Source: Saccharospirillum alexandrii_A
GTDB taxonomy: Bacteria; Pseudomonadota; Gammaproteobacteria; Pseudomonadales; Natronospirillaceae
NCBI RefSeq assembly: GCF_043641555.1
Contig: NZ_JBHZRJ010000006.1
Coordinates: forward strand, 62,001-126,000
Reading direction: 5' to 3'
Length of the DNA stretch: 64,000 nucleotides
Shown here: one piece after another, positions 8,870-17,523 of the stretch
How positions within the stretch are numbered: the stretch's first letter is position 1
Layout: every line of letters starts with the position of its first letter
Translations under genes and position numbers: made by a program
The notes under the pieces: generated by a model
Database searches by the model: none
Told to the model about the DNA's origin: nothing
The model's input: only the letters and a program-made list of their open reading frames with translations

Positions 8870-9916
8870 TTAGATTCCGCCTGCTACTGCCTCGACAAAG
8901 AAGGCTTCTGCTGACTCGGGCATTACGGCAGCATCGGTGGCAATTTGTGCCATCCGCTCACCATTGGCGAATGTCAGGTCACGACCTGAACTTTGAGCTT
9001 CTTCAATCATCTCGGGGTCGTTCATTGCCTGTTCAAAAGCACGCTGGAGGAATGCCAGGCGGTCTGCAGGAATACCAGGAGGAGTAACAACCGGCCGACC
9101 AACATCATTCAACCCCTGCCAGGCGCGCAGTACCGCCATTTTTTCGTCCCCTACTTGCATGCGCTCAGCAAGCTCCAGCACAGTGGGTGCATCGGGAATG
9201 GCGTCGGTGCGCTCCTGACCCGACTGCAAAACGATTTTTTGCATGCCATCTTCAACGTCCTGGATAGCGCTGCCATAAGAACCCCACATGCCAACGATGT
9301 CACGACGCAACATGGCCTGGCGAATCACGGAAGAGCTATCGAAGCCATGAATGATGTCCTGATCCAGATTAAACAGTTCACCGGCAACCAGAGCATCCAC
9401 ATAGGTGCTGCCACCCAGGCCAGTCGCCCCAATCTTGAAGGTGGATCCGGCTTCCAGCATTTCTTCAATGGTATCGAACTCACCTGTTGTTGAAATGGCC
9501 AGCACACGCTGATCGGCAACCATGCGGCCCAGAAAGCCGTAGTTTTCAAACTGATAGATTGCCCCTTCAATGCCCGCCAACTGATTCGTCACCAGTGCGC
9601 TGCCATTGACGATACCAACGGTCAGGCCGTCTTTCGGTGCCCGATAAATGTCGTTCGCACCGCGCATGCCACCCGCACCCGGATTGTTCTGTAAGCGAAC
9701 CCTGGCCCCGGTGTATTTTTCAAAGTAGGGAATAATCAACCGGGAATACTCGTCGTAACCACCGCCGGGTGAATAAGGGACAATCCAGTTGATCGTGTTG
9801 CCGTCGTAGAATGCTTCAGCAGCGGAGAGATCTTCTGCCTGGCTGTGACCTGCCATGAACAGGGCGGGAATCATAACGGCCAAAGCCGTCGCAGTTCGGA
9901 ACAGTGTATTTTTCAT
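8870..9916 (-). CDS. tctC: TTT periplasmic substrate-binding protein TctC/Bug (system 2)
   Basis: A 348-residue Bug-family binding protein. It has a signal peptide (MKNTLFRTATALAVMIPALFMAGHSQA), then INWIVPYSPGGGYDEYSR and NNPGAGGMRGANDIY, the two loops that hold the ligand carboxylate in this family. ATG at 9916 is chosen because AAAGGTG sits six bases upstream, while the alternative GTG at 9925 overlaps that site. This is the first gene of the tctC-tctA-tctB-cupin-cupin-eamA run. The leader holds AACAATAA on the minus strand (9941-9948) and a 17-bp palindrome at 10067-10083. Confidence 0.94.
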   Translation of the reverse strand: MKNTLFRTATALAVMIPALFMAGHSQAEDLSAAEAFYDGNTINWIVPYSPGGGYDEYSRLIIPYFEKYTGARVRLQNNPGAGGMRGANDIYRAPKDGLTVGIVNGSALVTNQLAGIEGAIYQFENYGFLGRMVADQRVLAISTTGEFDTIEEMLEAGSTFKIGATGLGGSTYVDALVAGELFNLDQDIIHGFDSSSVIRQAMLRRDIVGMWGSYGSAIQDVEDGMQKIVLQSGQERTDAIPDAPTVLELAERMQVGDEKMAVLRAWQGLNDVGRPVVTPPGIPADRLAFLQRAFEQAMNDPEMIEEAQSSGRDLTFANGERMAQIATDAAVMPESAEAFFVEAVAGGI

Positions 9917-10217
9917 TGAATGCACCTTTGCGCCAAAAAATTATTGTTGTACGGGCTTGGGTCGTGCGAACCATATGAACTGGTTCATTCAATCCGGCGG
10001 CTACACCTTGTCAGCGCTCACCAGTCATCGCTGATGTGGCGCTATATCCTTGTTTTTGCTCGAATTGTTCCTCTATGAAGAACTACAGTCACCATAGAGG
10101 TATGGATTACCATAGCAAGTTGCAATTCGAAGTCAACACGAATCATCACCTTCTGGTTTTGAAACCACCTTTTCATGGCGTTCTTCGGGCCGGAAAGTCT
10201 TCACCAGAACCTGGTTT
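9917..10217 (-). promoter_or_regulatory. Promoter region of tctC2 operon with nested palindromes
   Basis: GTTCCTCTATGAAGAAC at 10067-10083 is a 17-bp GTTC...GAAC palindrome of the island-wide type. Overlapping it, CCTCTATG (10070-10077) pairs with CATAGAGG (10093-10100). A second palindrome, GAACCA-N7-TGGTTC, lies at 9968-9986. An AANAANAA element is at 9941-9948. No protein-coding gene is apparent. IclR-type control is inferred from the shared palindrome. Confidence 0.5.
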
Positions 10218-10264
10218 CCAGGCATAAAAAAAGCGCCGCTAACGGCGCCTTTTTTTATGCCTGG
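10218..10264. terminator. Bidirectional rho-independent terminator
   Basis: A nearly perfect inverted repeat: CCAGGCATAAAAAAAGCGCCG on the left mirrors CGGCGCCTTTTTTTATGCCTGG on the right, with loop CTAA and one bulged base. The A and T tracts flank the GC stem on both sides, so it can act in both directions. It lies three bases past the stop of the decarboxylase-like gene (10268-11209, minus strand), whose transcript it probably ends. Confidence 0.85.
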
Positions 10265-10267
10265 AGG

Positions 10268-11209
10268 TCAACCGGTCAGGTGCCGTGTACTGGCAGCAAA
10301 CACCTCATCAACGCTGACCTTTCTGGTGAGAATGCCCTGACGCAGTGCCTGAGAGACCAGCAGCTCAAGCATGGGCCGATTCGACTCGATACCATAGGGC
10401 AACGGATCGCCCAGAATAGGTGTCACATCCCGGTGCAGTTGGTCGGTCGAAAACGAATGCGACCAGATCCCAGCGTTGAGTTGACGGAGGTATTGGGTCT
10501 TGGACTCAACAAAGGTATCAAACACTGCTTTGGCTACCTCCGGATACTCAGCAAGCACGTCATCGCGGATTACTATCAGGTGATTGATTGGGTAAAGGCC
10601 GGCTTCCTTCAGAGCCTTCAGGCTAACGTCGTATGCGTTGGGAATCAGGGTTTCAACCTCCGGGTGGTCCACCTGGACGCCAATCGCTGCGGGCAGTCGA
10701 CCACTGACCAGCTCTTCCTCCATGTTCAGCCCCGACTCCAGTGGTACCACATTACCTGGCGCCTGCCAGGCCGAAACGTGCTCGTCGCCCGACAATACCC
10801 AGGTGATACTGTCCAGGTCGACGCCATATTCCTGTTCCAGAATCGCCCTTGCCCAGACCCCGGTAGTTACGGTGTAGCCCCGATTGACCCCTACCCTTTG
10901 GCCTTCCAAATCTTTGGGATGTCTGAAACCCGCCAGCCGATTATGGAGGATGGCGCCGTGGTGAAACTCTCGAACCAGAAAAATCGGTAAAGCCGTAAAG
11001 CGCACGCCATGCTCACGCGCACACAAATAGGTGGTCAGTGCCATCTCGCTGACATCGAAATCCAGGTTTCGAACCATCCGGCGAAAGCCTTTTGGCAACG
11101 GATTTACCTCTTCAAACTCAAAGCGGAACCCCTCTGGCTGTAGATCACCCTGTTTGATGGCGTAATTATTACCCTGGGTTCGTGTCAGTGTTTTCAATGT
11201 GCGCGTCAT
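10268..11209 (-). CDS. 4,5-dihydroxyphthalate decarboxylase-like protein (periplasmic-binding fold, cytoplasmic)
   Basis: A 313-residue protein with no signal peptide. The order of motifs (FDVSEMALTTYLCAREHG, ALPIFLVREFHHGAI, LEGQRVGVNRGYTVTTGVWA, then ILEQEYGVDLDSITWVLSG) matches the 4,5-dihydroxyphthalate decarboxylase family (Pht5 type), which shares the NMT1/TauA periplasmic-binding fold but is a soluble enzyme. In phthalate degradation it would turn 4,5-dihydroxyphthalate into protocatechuate. The Rieske oxygenase at 20250, LigJ and LigK support an aromatic diacid pathway. Automated annotation could call it an ABC binding protein; the lack of a signal sequence and of ABC neighbours argues against that. 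Exact substrate uncertain. Confidence 0.72.
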   Translation of the reverse strand: MTRTLKTLTRTQGNNYAIKQGDLQPEGFRFEFEEVNPLPKGFRRMVRNLDFDVSEMALTTYLCAREHGVRFTALPIFLVREFHHGAILHNRLAGFRHPKDLEGQRVGVNRGYTVTTGVWARAILEQEYGVDLDSITWVLSGDEHVSAWQAPGNVVPLESGLNMEEELVSGRLPAAIGVQVDHPEVETLIPNAYDVSLKALKEAGLYPINHLIVIRDDVLAEYPEVAKAVFDTFVESKTQYLRQLNAGIWSHSFSTDQLHRDVTPILGDPLPYGIESNRPMLELLVSQALRQGILTRKVSVDEVFAASTRHLTG

Positions 11210-11283
11210 GGTGACTTCTCCAGAATTTTTACAGTCAGTTGCAAACTGAGCGATTCATGCAGGAATGCCGGGCATCTCGTTGT

Positions 11284-11577
11284 TCAGCAACACTCGCATC
11301 CCAGGCCGGCCACGTCTTCGAGTGATGGCAACAGCCACTTCACTGGTATGTCTGCCTCTACAACCTCTGCTACGGGTTTGAACACCTTGTACCGGTAGCG
11401 CAAGCCACCCGGTTGCCAAAAAGCAACTAAGGTTTCCCGGGGCGGGCAACCCGGCACCTGGCAGCGAACATCGGCAACCACCACCAGCGCATCGCTACTC
11501 AGGTCAAAACGATCTCGCGTCCATGATTCCACCCGTTCTGAACTGGATCTGGCGGGTTGATGAAACGGCTGCAACAT
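11284..11577 (-). CDS. Small Cys-containing protein of unknown function
   Basis: A 97-residue soluble protein. Conserved-looking features are a motif VRCQVPGCPPRETLVAFW in the middle (C-x4-GCPP-x-ET), KVFKPVAEVVEADIPVKWLL, and a C-terminal CECC. The cysteine clusters suggest metal or cofactor binding. I do not recognise a characterised family, although similar short proteins seem familiar from other proteobacteria. It lies 74 bases upstream of the decarboxylase-like gene on the same strand, so the two are probably cotranscribed from a promoter divergent to the dehydrogenase gene at 11788. Confidence 0.6.
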   Translation of the reverse strand: MLQPFHQPARSSSERVESWTRDRFDLSSDALVVVADVRCQVPGCPPRETLVAFWQPGGLRYRYKVFKPVAEVVEADIPVKWLLPSLEDVAGLGCECC

Positions 11578-11656
11578 GCAATTCGACCTGTTTGAATGAC
11601 GGGGTTCTGTTCACGCTATGGAACTTTCTGTTTCTCATCCAACTGAGCCGACATAT

Positions 11657-11673
11657 ATTCCTTTATAGTGAAC
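11657..11673. promoter_or_regulatory. Candidate IclR operator between divergent operons
   Basis: ATTCCTTTATAGTGAAC fits the island-wide TTCC-N7-GAAC palindrome. It lies between the divergent genes starting at 11577 (minus) and 11788 (plus), where an operator would be expected to serve both. Evidence is pattern recurrence only. Confidence 0.45.
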
Positions 11674-11787
11674 ATTGTTTTGCACAGGGGAATTATACTT
11701 GCTAAGCTCCATGCAATACAAGAAACGCTACCCAGCGGATTACCCAACACTCCAATTCAAAGACCCGATGTTACGGGCGGAGGTAAT

Positions 11788-12897
11788 ATGTCCGAGCAAG
11801 TCAGAGCCGCAGTGCGCACCCGAGCCAATACCACCGAGATCCAATCCTTCCCGATGCCCGAGGTGCCTGTTGATGGCGCGTTGATGAAAGTGGAAGTGGC
11901 GGGAATCTGCGGTACCGATGTAAAGCTCTACAGCAATCCGCCTTCCGATGATCCGGTCATCATGGGTCACGAAAACATCGGTTACATCACCAAAGCAGGC
12001 TCGCAATTCATGGCGCGCAAAGGGGTCCGGGAAGGCGACATGGTGTTTGTCGAACACTACGTGCCCTGCTTCAAGTGCGAGTGGTGCCATAAAGGTGAAT
12101 ACCGCCTGTGTGCCGGAACGGACTGGCGCAAAAACCCGGAAGCCATACGTTACGGCTATACACCGCTCAAACGTGAGCCTTACCTCTGGGGTGGGTTTGC
12201 CGAATACATGTACCTGCCCTGGAATGCCGTACTGCACAAAGTGCCGGACGGCGTCTCGGCCGAACTGGCGGGCATTGTGACACCCATGGCCAATGGCATT
12301 CAGTGGGCCCTGTTTGACTGTCAGGTCGGCTATAACTCGCGGGTACTGATTCAGGGTCCTGGCCAGCAGGGCCTGGCACAAACCGTGGCCTGCAAACAAG
12401 CCGGTGCGTCGCTGATCATCATTACCGGCACGTCAAAGGACAGGGCGCGGCTTGAGGTGGCGAAAAAACTCGGGGCTGACTACACCATTATTGTGGATGA
12501 GGAAGACCCGCTGGAACGCATCATGGAAATCACCAACCGTGAAGGCGTCGATGTGTCACTCGATTGTACCGCCGGTGCCGGTACCATCCCGGTCTTGCTG
12601 GGTATCGAAGCGCTGAAACGCAAAGGTGGAACCCTGTTGATTCAGGGTGAGATGGCCGACTTCCCGAATTTCCCACTGGGCAAGATCGCCAACAAATACA
12701 TCACCATCAAAGCGGCACGGGGCCACAACTACGAGTCCTGTGAACTGGCGTTGCAGCAACTGGCATCCAAGCGGTTCCCGCTGGAGCTGATTACGACGCA
12801 CCGCTTTGGTTTGAAGGATACGGAATGGGCCATTAAGTCGGTCGGTGGTCAAGGCGAGAAAGACGTCATTCATGTCTCGTTGATGCCCTGGATGTAA
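11788..12897 (+). CDS. Zinc-dependent alcohol dehydrogenase (MDR family)
   Basis: A 369-residue medium-chain dehydrogenase. The catalytic zinc motif GICGTDVKLYSN with GHENIGYI is present. The structural zinc lobe has four cysteines in C-x2-C-x2-C-x7-C form (CFKCEWCHKGEYRLC). The Rossmann part contains VLIQGPGQQGLAQTVACKQAGA. ATG at 11788 follows GGAGGTAAT and is preferred to upstream codons in the same frame. It opens an operon with CobW, LigK, LigJ, PanB-like and hydrolase genes. It should oxidise an alcohol or reduce an aldehyde with NAD(P), substrate unknown. The adjacent CobW protein may supply its zinc. Confidence 0.9.
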   Translation: MSEQVRAAVRTRANTTEIQSFPMPEVPVDGALMKVEVAGICGTDVKLYSNPPSDDPVIMGHENIGYITKAGSQFMARKGVREGDMVFVEHYVPCFKCEWCHKGEYRLCAGTDWRKNPEAIRYGYTPLKREPYLWGGFAEYMYLPWNAVLHKVPDGVSAELAGIVTPMANGIQWALFDCQVGYNSRVLIQGPGQQGLAQTVACKQAGASLIIITGTSKDRARLEVAKKLGADYTIIVDEEDPLERIMEITNREGVDVSLDCTAGAGTIPVLLGIEALKRKGGTLLIQGEMADFPNFPLGKIANKYITIKAARGHNYESCELALQQLASKRFPLELITTHRFGLKDTEWAIKSVGGQGEKDVIHVSLMPWM

Positions 12898-12911
12898 GGC
12901 AGCAACTGGTT

Positions 12912-13943
12912 ATGACGTCTCTAGAACGCATCCCGGTCACCCTGCTTACCGGATTCCTCGGATCCGGTAAGACAACGTTGCTGAACCGTATATTGAGCGA
13001 GGACGTGCATCACCGTTATGCCGTTATCATCAATGAGTTTGGTGAGGCCGGGATCGATGGTGACCTGGTAATCTCGAGCGACGAAGACCTGTTCGAAATG
13101 AACAATGGCTGCGTCTGTTGCACCGTGCGGGGAGATCTGATCGAAACCCTGCACCGGCTTATTGATCGTCAGATCGATTTTGACGCTGTCATCATTGAAA
13201 CCACCGGACTGGCGGACCCCGGGCCGGTTGCCCAGACGTTTTTTGTCGACCCGAAAATCCAACGACATTTTCTACTCGACAGTATTACCACCCTGGTTGA
13301 TGCCAAACATTTGCCGCAAAGCCTCGAACAGGGCTCGGAAGCGGCCGAGCAAATCGCCTTTGCCGACCAGATCATCCTTAACAAAACCGATCTGGTATCA
13401 CCCGAGGTGCTCGAACAACGGTTACAGCTGCTTACCACGCTCAATCCTTTTGCCCGACGTTTTACCACCGAACGGGCCGGCATTGACCTCTCGGCCATTC
13501 TGAACCAGGGCCGGTTTGATCTGGCACGACTGGATGGGCTAACACCGCCTGATGGCAATCCACCGCATGGGCAGCCTGGCCACCAGCATGACAATGATTG
13601 CGACCATGATCACGGCTCACATGATCACCCTGCTCACCTCAGTGGTATCACCAGCTGTGTTATCAAGCTGGATGCACCGATGGATGCCGAACGCCTGTCG
13701 ACCTGGCTAACGGCGTTTCTCGCTGAGCAGGGGCAGACCATTTTGCGGGTGAAAGGCATCGTCAATGTTGCCGGTGAACCGAGAAAAATGGTCTTCCACG
13801 GCGTTCACATGATGGTGGAAGGCGACTTTCAACGAGCCTGGGCAACGGATGAAAAACGCCAGACAACCATCGTATGGATTGGCCGGCAGCTCGATCCCGA
13901 TGCGTTACAGACAGCACTGGAAAGATGCCGGGCTAACCTCTAA
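12912..13943 (+). CDS. CobW/ZNG1-type metallochaperone GTPase
   Basis: A 343-residue COG0523 GTPase. It has a Walker A motif GFLGSGKTTL (residues 14-23), the family metal motif CVCC (67-70) within GCVCCTVRGDL, IIETTGLADPGPV as switch/Walker B, and NKTD (157-160). A His/Asp-rich loop near residues 217-242 (HQHDNDCDHDHGSHDHPAH) probably gathers metal. The C-terminal CobW_C domain is present. Such proteins load zinc, cobalt or related metals into client enzymes. It lies 14 bases after the zinc dehydrogenase gene, its most obvious client. Other metal-dependent enzymes in the island (LigJ, cupins) are alternatives. Confidence 0.92.
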   Translation: MTSLERIPVTLLTGFLGSGKTTLLNRILSEDVHHRYAVIINEFGEAGIDGDLVISSDEDLFEMNNGCVCCTVRGDLIETLHRLIDRQIDFDAVIIETTGLADPGPVAQTFFVDPKIQRHFLLDSITTLVDAKHLPQSLEQGSEAAEQIAFADQIILNKTDLVSPEVLEQRLQLLTTLNPFARRFTTERAGIDLSAILNQGRFDLARLDGLTPPDGNPPHGQPGHQHDNDCDHDHGSHDHPAHLSGITSCVIKLDAPMDAERLSTWLTAFLAEQGQTILRVKGIVNVAGEPRKMVFHGVHMMVEGDFQRAWATDEKRQTTIVWIGRQLDPDALQTALERCRANL

Positions 13944-13979
13944 TAACAAGGCGAACAAAGGTACAGGAGTTCCCAACTC

Positions 13980-14666
13980 ATGAGACATGTTGTGATCAAA
14001 AACATTCCCCGTGCACCGCATGCGGATGCGTTCCAGACACTGGGCGTAGCCACGGTGCATGAAGCCCAGGGTCGCAAGGGGCTGCTCGCTCCGAATATGA
14101 ACCCGATCTACCCCGGCGCCCACATTGCCGGTCCGGCGGTTACCGTCTCGATACCGCCCGGTGACAACTGGATGATCCATGTCGCCATCGAACAATGCCA
14201 GCCGGGTGACGTGATGGTCGTTGCACCCACATCGCACTGTGAAGACGGCTATTTTGGCGACCTTCTCGCCACACTGATGCAGGCCCGGGGCATTAAAGGG
14301 TTGATTCTTGATGCCGGATGCCGCGATATCGCAGACTTGCGAGCCATGGGGTTCCCGGTGTGGTCGAAGTGTGTGTCTGCTCAGGGAACTGTCAAGGAAA
14401 CACTGGGCAGCGTGAACATACCTGTGGTCTGCGGTGGCCAGATCGTTAACCCCGGTGACATGGTGGTCGCAGATGACGATGGTGTGGTCATTGTAGCTCG
14501 CTCGGAAGCAGACCAGGTACTCTGGCTTTCGAAAGCACGCGATGAGAAGGAAGCCGGCATACGCGCGCGTTACAAAAAGGGTGAGCTGGGTCTGGACATG
14601 AACAACATGCGTCCGCGCCTGGCCGACAAAGGTCTTGTCTATCTCGACAGTGCCGATGAACTGTAA
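13980..14666 (+). CDS. ligK: 4-carboxy-4-hydroxy-2-oxoadipate aldolase (LigK/ProA-type)
   Basis: A 228-residue RraA-fold aldolase that closely resembles Sphingobium LigK: TLGVATVHEAQGRKGLL, IYPGAHIAGPAVTV, PPGDNWMIHVAIEQCQPGD, GYFGDLLATLMQARGIKGL, LDAGCRDIADL and NPGDMVVADDDGVV are all present. The last motifs contain the G-D-L-L and D-x-x-x-R-D residues that bind the divalent metal and pyruvate enolate. It splits 4-carboxy-4-hydroxy-2-oxoadipate into pyruvate and oxaloacetate, the last step of protocatechuate 4,5-cleavage and of gallate degradation. It is followed by ligJ, the enzyme for the preceding step. Confidence 0.93.
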   Translation: MRHVVIKNIPRAPHADAFQTLGVATVHEAQGRKGLLAPNMNPIYPGAHIAGPAVTVSIPPGDNWMIHVAIEQCQPGDVMVVAPTSHCEDGYFGDLLATLMQARGIKGLILDAGCRDIADLRAMGFPVWSKCVSAQGTVKETLGSVNIPVVCGGQIVNPGDMVVADDDGVVIVARSEADQVLWLSKARDEKEAGIRARYKKGELGLDMNNMRPRLADKGLVYLDSADEL

Positions 14667-14720
14667 CTCCGTTCACTCGCCCGCACCCAACGGCTGCCAA
14701 CTTGAAACAGGAGTAGCACG

Positions 14721-15743
14721 ATGATCATCGATTGCCATGGTCACTACACCACCGCACCGGGTCAGTTACAACGTTATCGCGACGCTCAGATTGCGCATTT
14801 CAAAGACCCGTCCAGCCCTGCCCCAAGCCTGGCGTCGGTGTCTGATGATGAGATTCGCGAGTCGATCGAAAACAATCAGTTGAAAGCATTGCGCGAACGC
14901 GGTGCCGACATGACCATATTCTCTCCAAAAGCATCGGCTATGGCACATCACATTGGTGATGAAGCCGTCTCAAAAACCTGGACCCGGATCAACAACGATC
15001 TGATACACCGGGTTACTGGTCTGTTTCCCGAAACTTTTATCGGTGTTTGCCAGCTACCGCAGTCCGTTGGCGTCCCGATCAGTCATTCGGTTGAAGAACT
15101 GGAACGGTGCGTAAACGAGCTAGGCTTTGTTGGTTGCAACCTGAACCCGGACCCATCAGGCGGCCACTGGTCCGGGCCGCCGTTGACCGACCGGGCGTGG
15201 TATCCATTTTATGAAAAGATGATTGAACTGGATGTGCCTGCGATGATTCATGTCTCCGGGTCATGCAACTCAAACTTCCACACGACCGGTGCGCATTATC
15301 TGAATGCAGACACCAGTGCCTTCATGCAATTTCTGGAAGGAGACCTGTTCAAAGACTTTCCGGAGCTGCGGCTGATCATTCCTCACGGCGGGGGCGCCGT
15401 ACCCTACCACTGGGGACGCTACCGGGGTTTGGCGGACATGCTGAACCGGCCTCCGTTATCGGAACACATCATGCGCAATGTCTATTTTGACACGTGCGTC
15501 TATCATCAACCGGGCATTAATTTGCTGTTTGAGGTGATTGATGTCGACAACATCCTGTTTGCCTCGGAAATGTTTGGCGCGGTGAAAGGCGTCGACCCGG
15601 AAACTGGCCACAACTTCGACGATACGAAGCGCTACATCGATTCGCTTCCCTTATCGGACGCCGACCGTCACAAAGTATTCGAAGGCAATGTACGTAAAGT
15701 CTATCCGAGGGTAGACAGCTTGTTAGCCGCACGCGGGCTATGA
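14721..15743 (+). CDS. ligJ: 4-oxalomesaconate hydratase (LigJ-type amidohydrolase)
   Basis: A 340-residue amidohydrolase-fold protein highly reminiscent of LigJ. It shows IDCHGHYT at the start (two metal His), ERGADMTIFSPKASAMA, ERCVNELGFVGCNLNPDPSG, VPAMIHVSGSCN, LIIPHGGGAVPYHWGR, and NILFASEMFGAV, whose Glu is the zinc ligand near the C terminus. LigJ hydrates 4-oxalomesaconate to 4-carboxy-4-hydroxy-2-oxoadipate in the cytoplasm, the substrate of LigK just upstream. 4-Oxalomesaconate comes from protocatechuate 4,5-cleavage (through LigC and LigI) or straight from gallate cleavage. None of those earlier enzymes is visible in this window. Confidence 0.93.
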   Translation: MIIDCHGHYTTAPGQLQRYRDAQIAHFKDPSSPAPSLASVSDDEIRESIENNQLKALRERGADMTIFSPKASAMAHHIGDEAVSKTWTRINNDLIHRVTGLFPETFIGVCQLPQSVGVPISHSVEELERCVNELGFVGCNLNPDPSGGHWSGPPLTDRAWYPFYEKMIELDVPAMIHVSGSCNSNFHTTGAHYLNADTSAFMQFLEGDLFKDFPELRLIIPHGGGAVPYHWGRYRGLADMLNRPPLSEHIMRNVYFDTCVYHQPGINLLFEVIDVDNILFASEMFGAVKGVDPETGHNFDDTKRYIDSLPLSDADRHKVFEGNVRKVYPRVDSLLAARGL

Positions 15744-15826
15744 CCTGCAACCCATTTATCGGGCAATCCATAAAGCCGGGCTGTTTGAGTGCCCGGCGAG
15801 GTAGCCACTGAATAACAGGATATTAC

Positions 15827-16654
15827 ATGAGCAACAAAGTGACGTTGCAATCGCTGCAGCAAAAAAAAGACCGAGGTGAAAAAATCGTCGGCGTGGTTAC
15901 CTGGGATTACCAGATGGCTCAGATCGTTGACCGGGTCGGCGTCGACATTATCTCGGTTGGTGACACCGTCGGCATGAACCTTTGGGGTCAGCCCAATCCG
16001 TTTGAAATCACAATGGACCAGATGATCACGGTTACTCAGGCGGTCAGACGAGGCACAAAGCGCGCGCTGGTCAGTGCCGACTTTCCTTATGGCCCTTTGC
16101 AGGAAGGCGTTGATTCAGCCGTTCGTGCGGCGATTCGTATGGTCAAGGAAGCCGGTGTCGACCTGATCAAGCTTGATGGCGCTGCGGATTTCCCGGAAGC
16201 CGTCACCGCACTGGTTCGTGCCGGCATTCCCGTCTGGGCTCAGTTTGGCATTACCCCGCAAACCGCCCTGCAGTATGGTATGGAATACAACGCCATGGCC
16301 ACTGCCGGTGCTCAAGTGCCCCCGGCCATGCTGGACCGCCTCATAGGCGAAGCGAAAGAGCTAGAAGCCGCTGGCGCAGCACTGCTCGATTTCACCAACT
16401 CAGGCCCCGTTGTTGGCCCTAAAGTCGTTGAAGCCGTATCGATTCCCGTGATTGGCGGTTTCGGTGGCGGCCCCTGGCTCGACGGTCGGGTGCGTATGGC
16501 ACATGCTGCGATCGGCTATTCGGCCAAGCATCTGGACGCTGACATCGACACCTACGCCAACGTCGCTAAAATCACCTTTGATGCCCTCAGCGAATTCAAA
16601 GCCGACGTTTGTGCGGGCAAACAAATCAAAGGCGCACCACCGGCCAAGCCCTGA
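15827..16654 (+). CDS. PanB-like (ketopantoate hydroxymethyltransferase family) protein
   Basis: A 275-residue protein of the PanB fold. Motifs align throughout: VVTWDYQMAQIVDRVGVD, SVGDTVGMNLWG, VRRGTKRALVSADFPYG, VDLIKLDGA and FGITPQTALQYG. PanB makes ketopantoate from ketoisovalerate and methylene-THF. Here some usual active-site positions differ: the KLEGG motif reads KLDGA, the His of GH-x-GLTPQ is Gln (AQFGITPQ), and the catalytic Glu of LLE is Asp (LLDF). Its place between ligJ and a hydrolase in a catabolic operon also argues against pantothenate synthesis. A one-carbon transfer or retro-aldol step in the pathway is possible. Confidence 0.82.
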   Translation: MSNKVTLQSLQQKKDRGEKIVGVVTWDYQMAQIVDRVGVDIISVGDTVGMNLWGQPNPFEITMDQMITVTQAVRRGTKRALVSADFPYGPLQEGVDSAVRAAIRMVKEAGVDLIKLDGAADFPEAVTALVRAGIPVWAQFGITPQTALQYGMEYNAMATAGAQVPPAMLDRLIGEAKELEAAGAALLDFTNSGPVVGPKVVEAVSIPVIGGFGGGPWLDGRVRMAHAAIGYSAKHLDADIDTYANVAKITFDALSEFKADVCAGKQIKGAPPAKP

Positions 16655-16665
16655 GGAGACCTGTT

Positions 16666-17520
16666 ATGCCTAGTGCCATTCTGAACGGCATTCGTACCGA
16701 GTACCGTACCCTGGGCAGTGGCCCCCCGCTGCTGATGTTTGCACCCGGCGGGTTTGACGCCTCCATGGACAAATGGGAAAACCTCGGCGTCTATGCTCGC
16801 ATTAAATTGCTCGACTATTTGCCGGCCCATTTTACCTGCATCCTGTTCGACCGCCGTGAAACCGGCCAATCCGGAGGACGCGTTGAGCGCCTGACCTGGT
16901 CGCACTATCTCGAACAAGGCAGGGCACTGCTCGACCACCTGAACATCGACCGGGCACATCTGATCGGCGGGTGTATGGGTTGCTGTCCAGTTGCCGCCTT
17001 TGCCACCACCTACCCGGAGCGCACCCTCAGCATGGTGCAGTACTGGCCAGTCGGTGGCGCCGGTTTTCGGTTGAATGCCTACCGTCGTTTTGCCATCCAT
17101 ACGGCCTTTGTTGAATCGGAGGGGTTACAGGCGGTCATCGATCTTGCCCGTTCAACAACCGAGGGCTTTGGCAAAGACCCTCGTCAGGGGCCGTGGGGAC
17201 CGGCTATCAGAAACGATGCCGATTTTGCGGAACGCTTTGCGTTGCACAGTGCCGATCATTACAAACTGATTGTCGCCAGCACCTTACGGACTCTGATCGA
17301 CCGCGACAGTGTACCCGGCTTTGAACCGGAAGATCTGATGCAGCTGTCCATTCCAACCTTGATCATACCCGGGAAAGACAACGCCCATGCGGTTTCAGCT
17401 GCGCGGTTTATTGAGGAATGTTCGGCACAGGCAGACTATTGGGATGTGACCCCCGAAGAGCAGACTGAACACACTGCGCCGCAGCGCATCATCGACTTTC
17501 TGCACAGCGTGACGCTGTAA
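16666..17520 (+). CDS. Alpha/beta hydrolase with Cys nucleophile
   Basis: A 284-residue alpha/beta hydrolase. The oxyanion-hole region is LLMFAPGGFDASMDKWEN; the nucleophile elbow is LIGGCMGCCPVAAFA, placing Cys in G-x-C-x-G where Ser is usual; the acid is in IPGKDNAHAVSAARF and the His probably in TEHTAPQRIIDFL. Cys nucleophiles at this position are known from dienelactone hydrolase and some carboxylesterase-like groups. ATG at 16666 follows GAGGAGACCTGTT and lies 11 bases after the PanB-like gene, so the genes are coupled. A ring-fission or lactone hydrolase role is suggested by context only. Confidence 0.85.
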   Translation: MPSAILNGIRTEYRTLGSGPPLLMFAPGGFDASMDKWENLGVYARIKLLDYLPAHFTCILFDRRETGQSGGRVERLTWSHYLEQGRALLDHLNIDRAHLIGGCMGCCPVAAFATTYPERTLSMVQYWPVGGAGFRLNAYRRFAIHTAFVESEGLQAVIDLARSTTEGFGKDPRQGPWGPAIRNDADFAERFALHSADHYKLIVASTLRTLIDRDSVPGFEPEDLMQLSIPTLIIPGKDNAHAVSAARFIEECSAQADYWDVTPEEQTEHTAPQRIIDFLHSVTL

Positions 17521-17523
17521 CAA

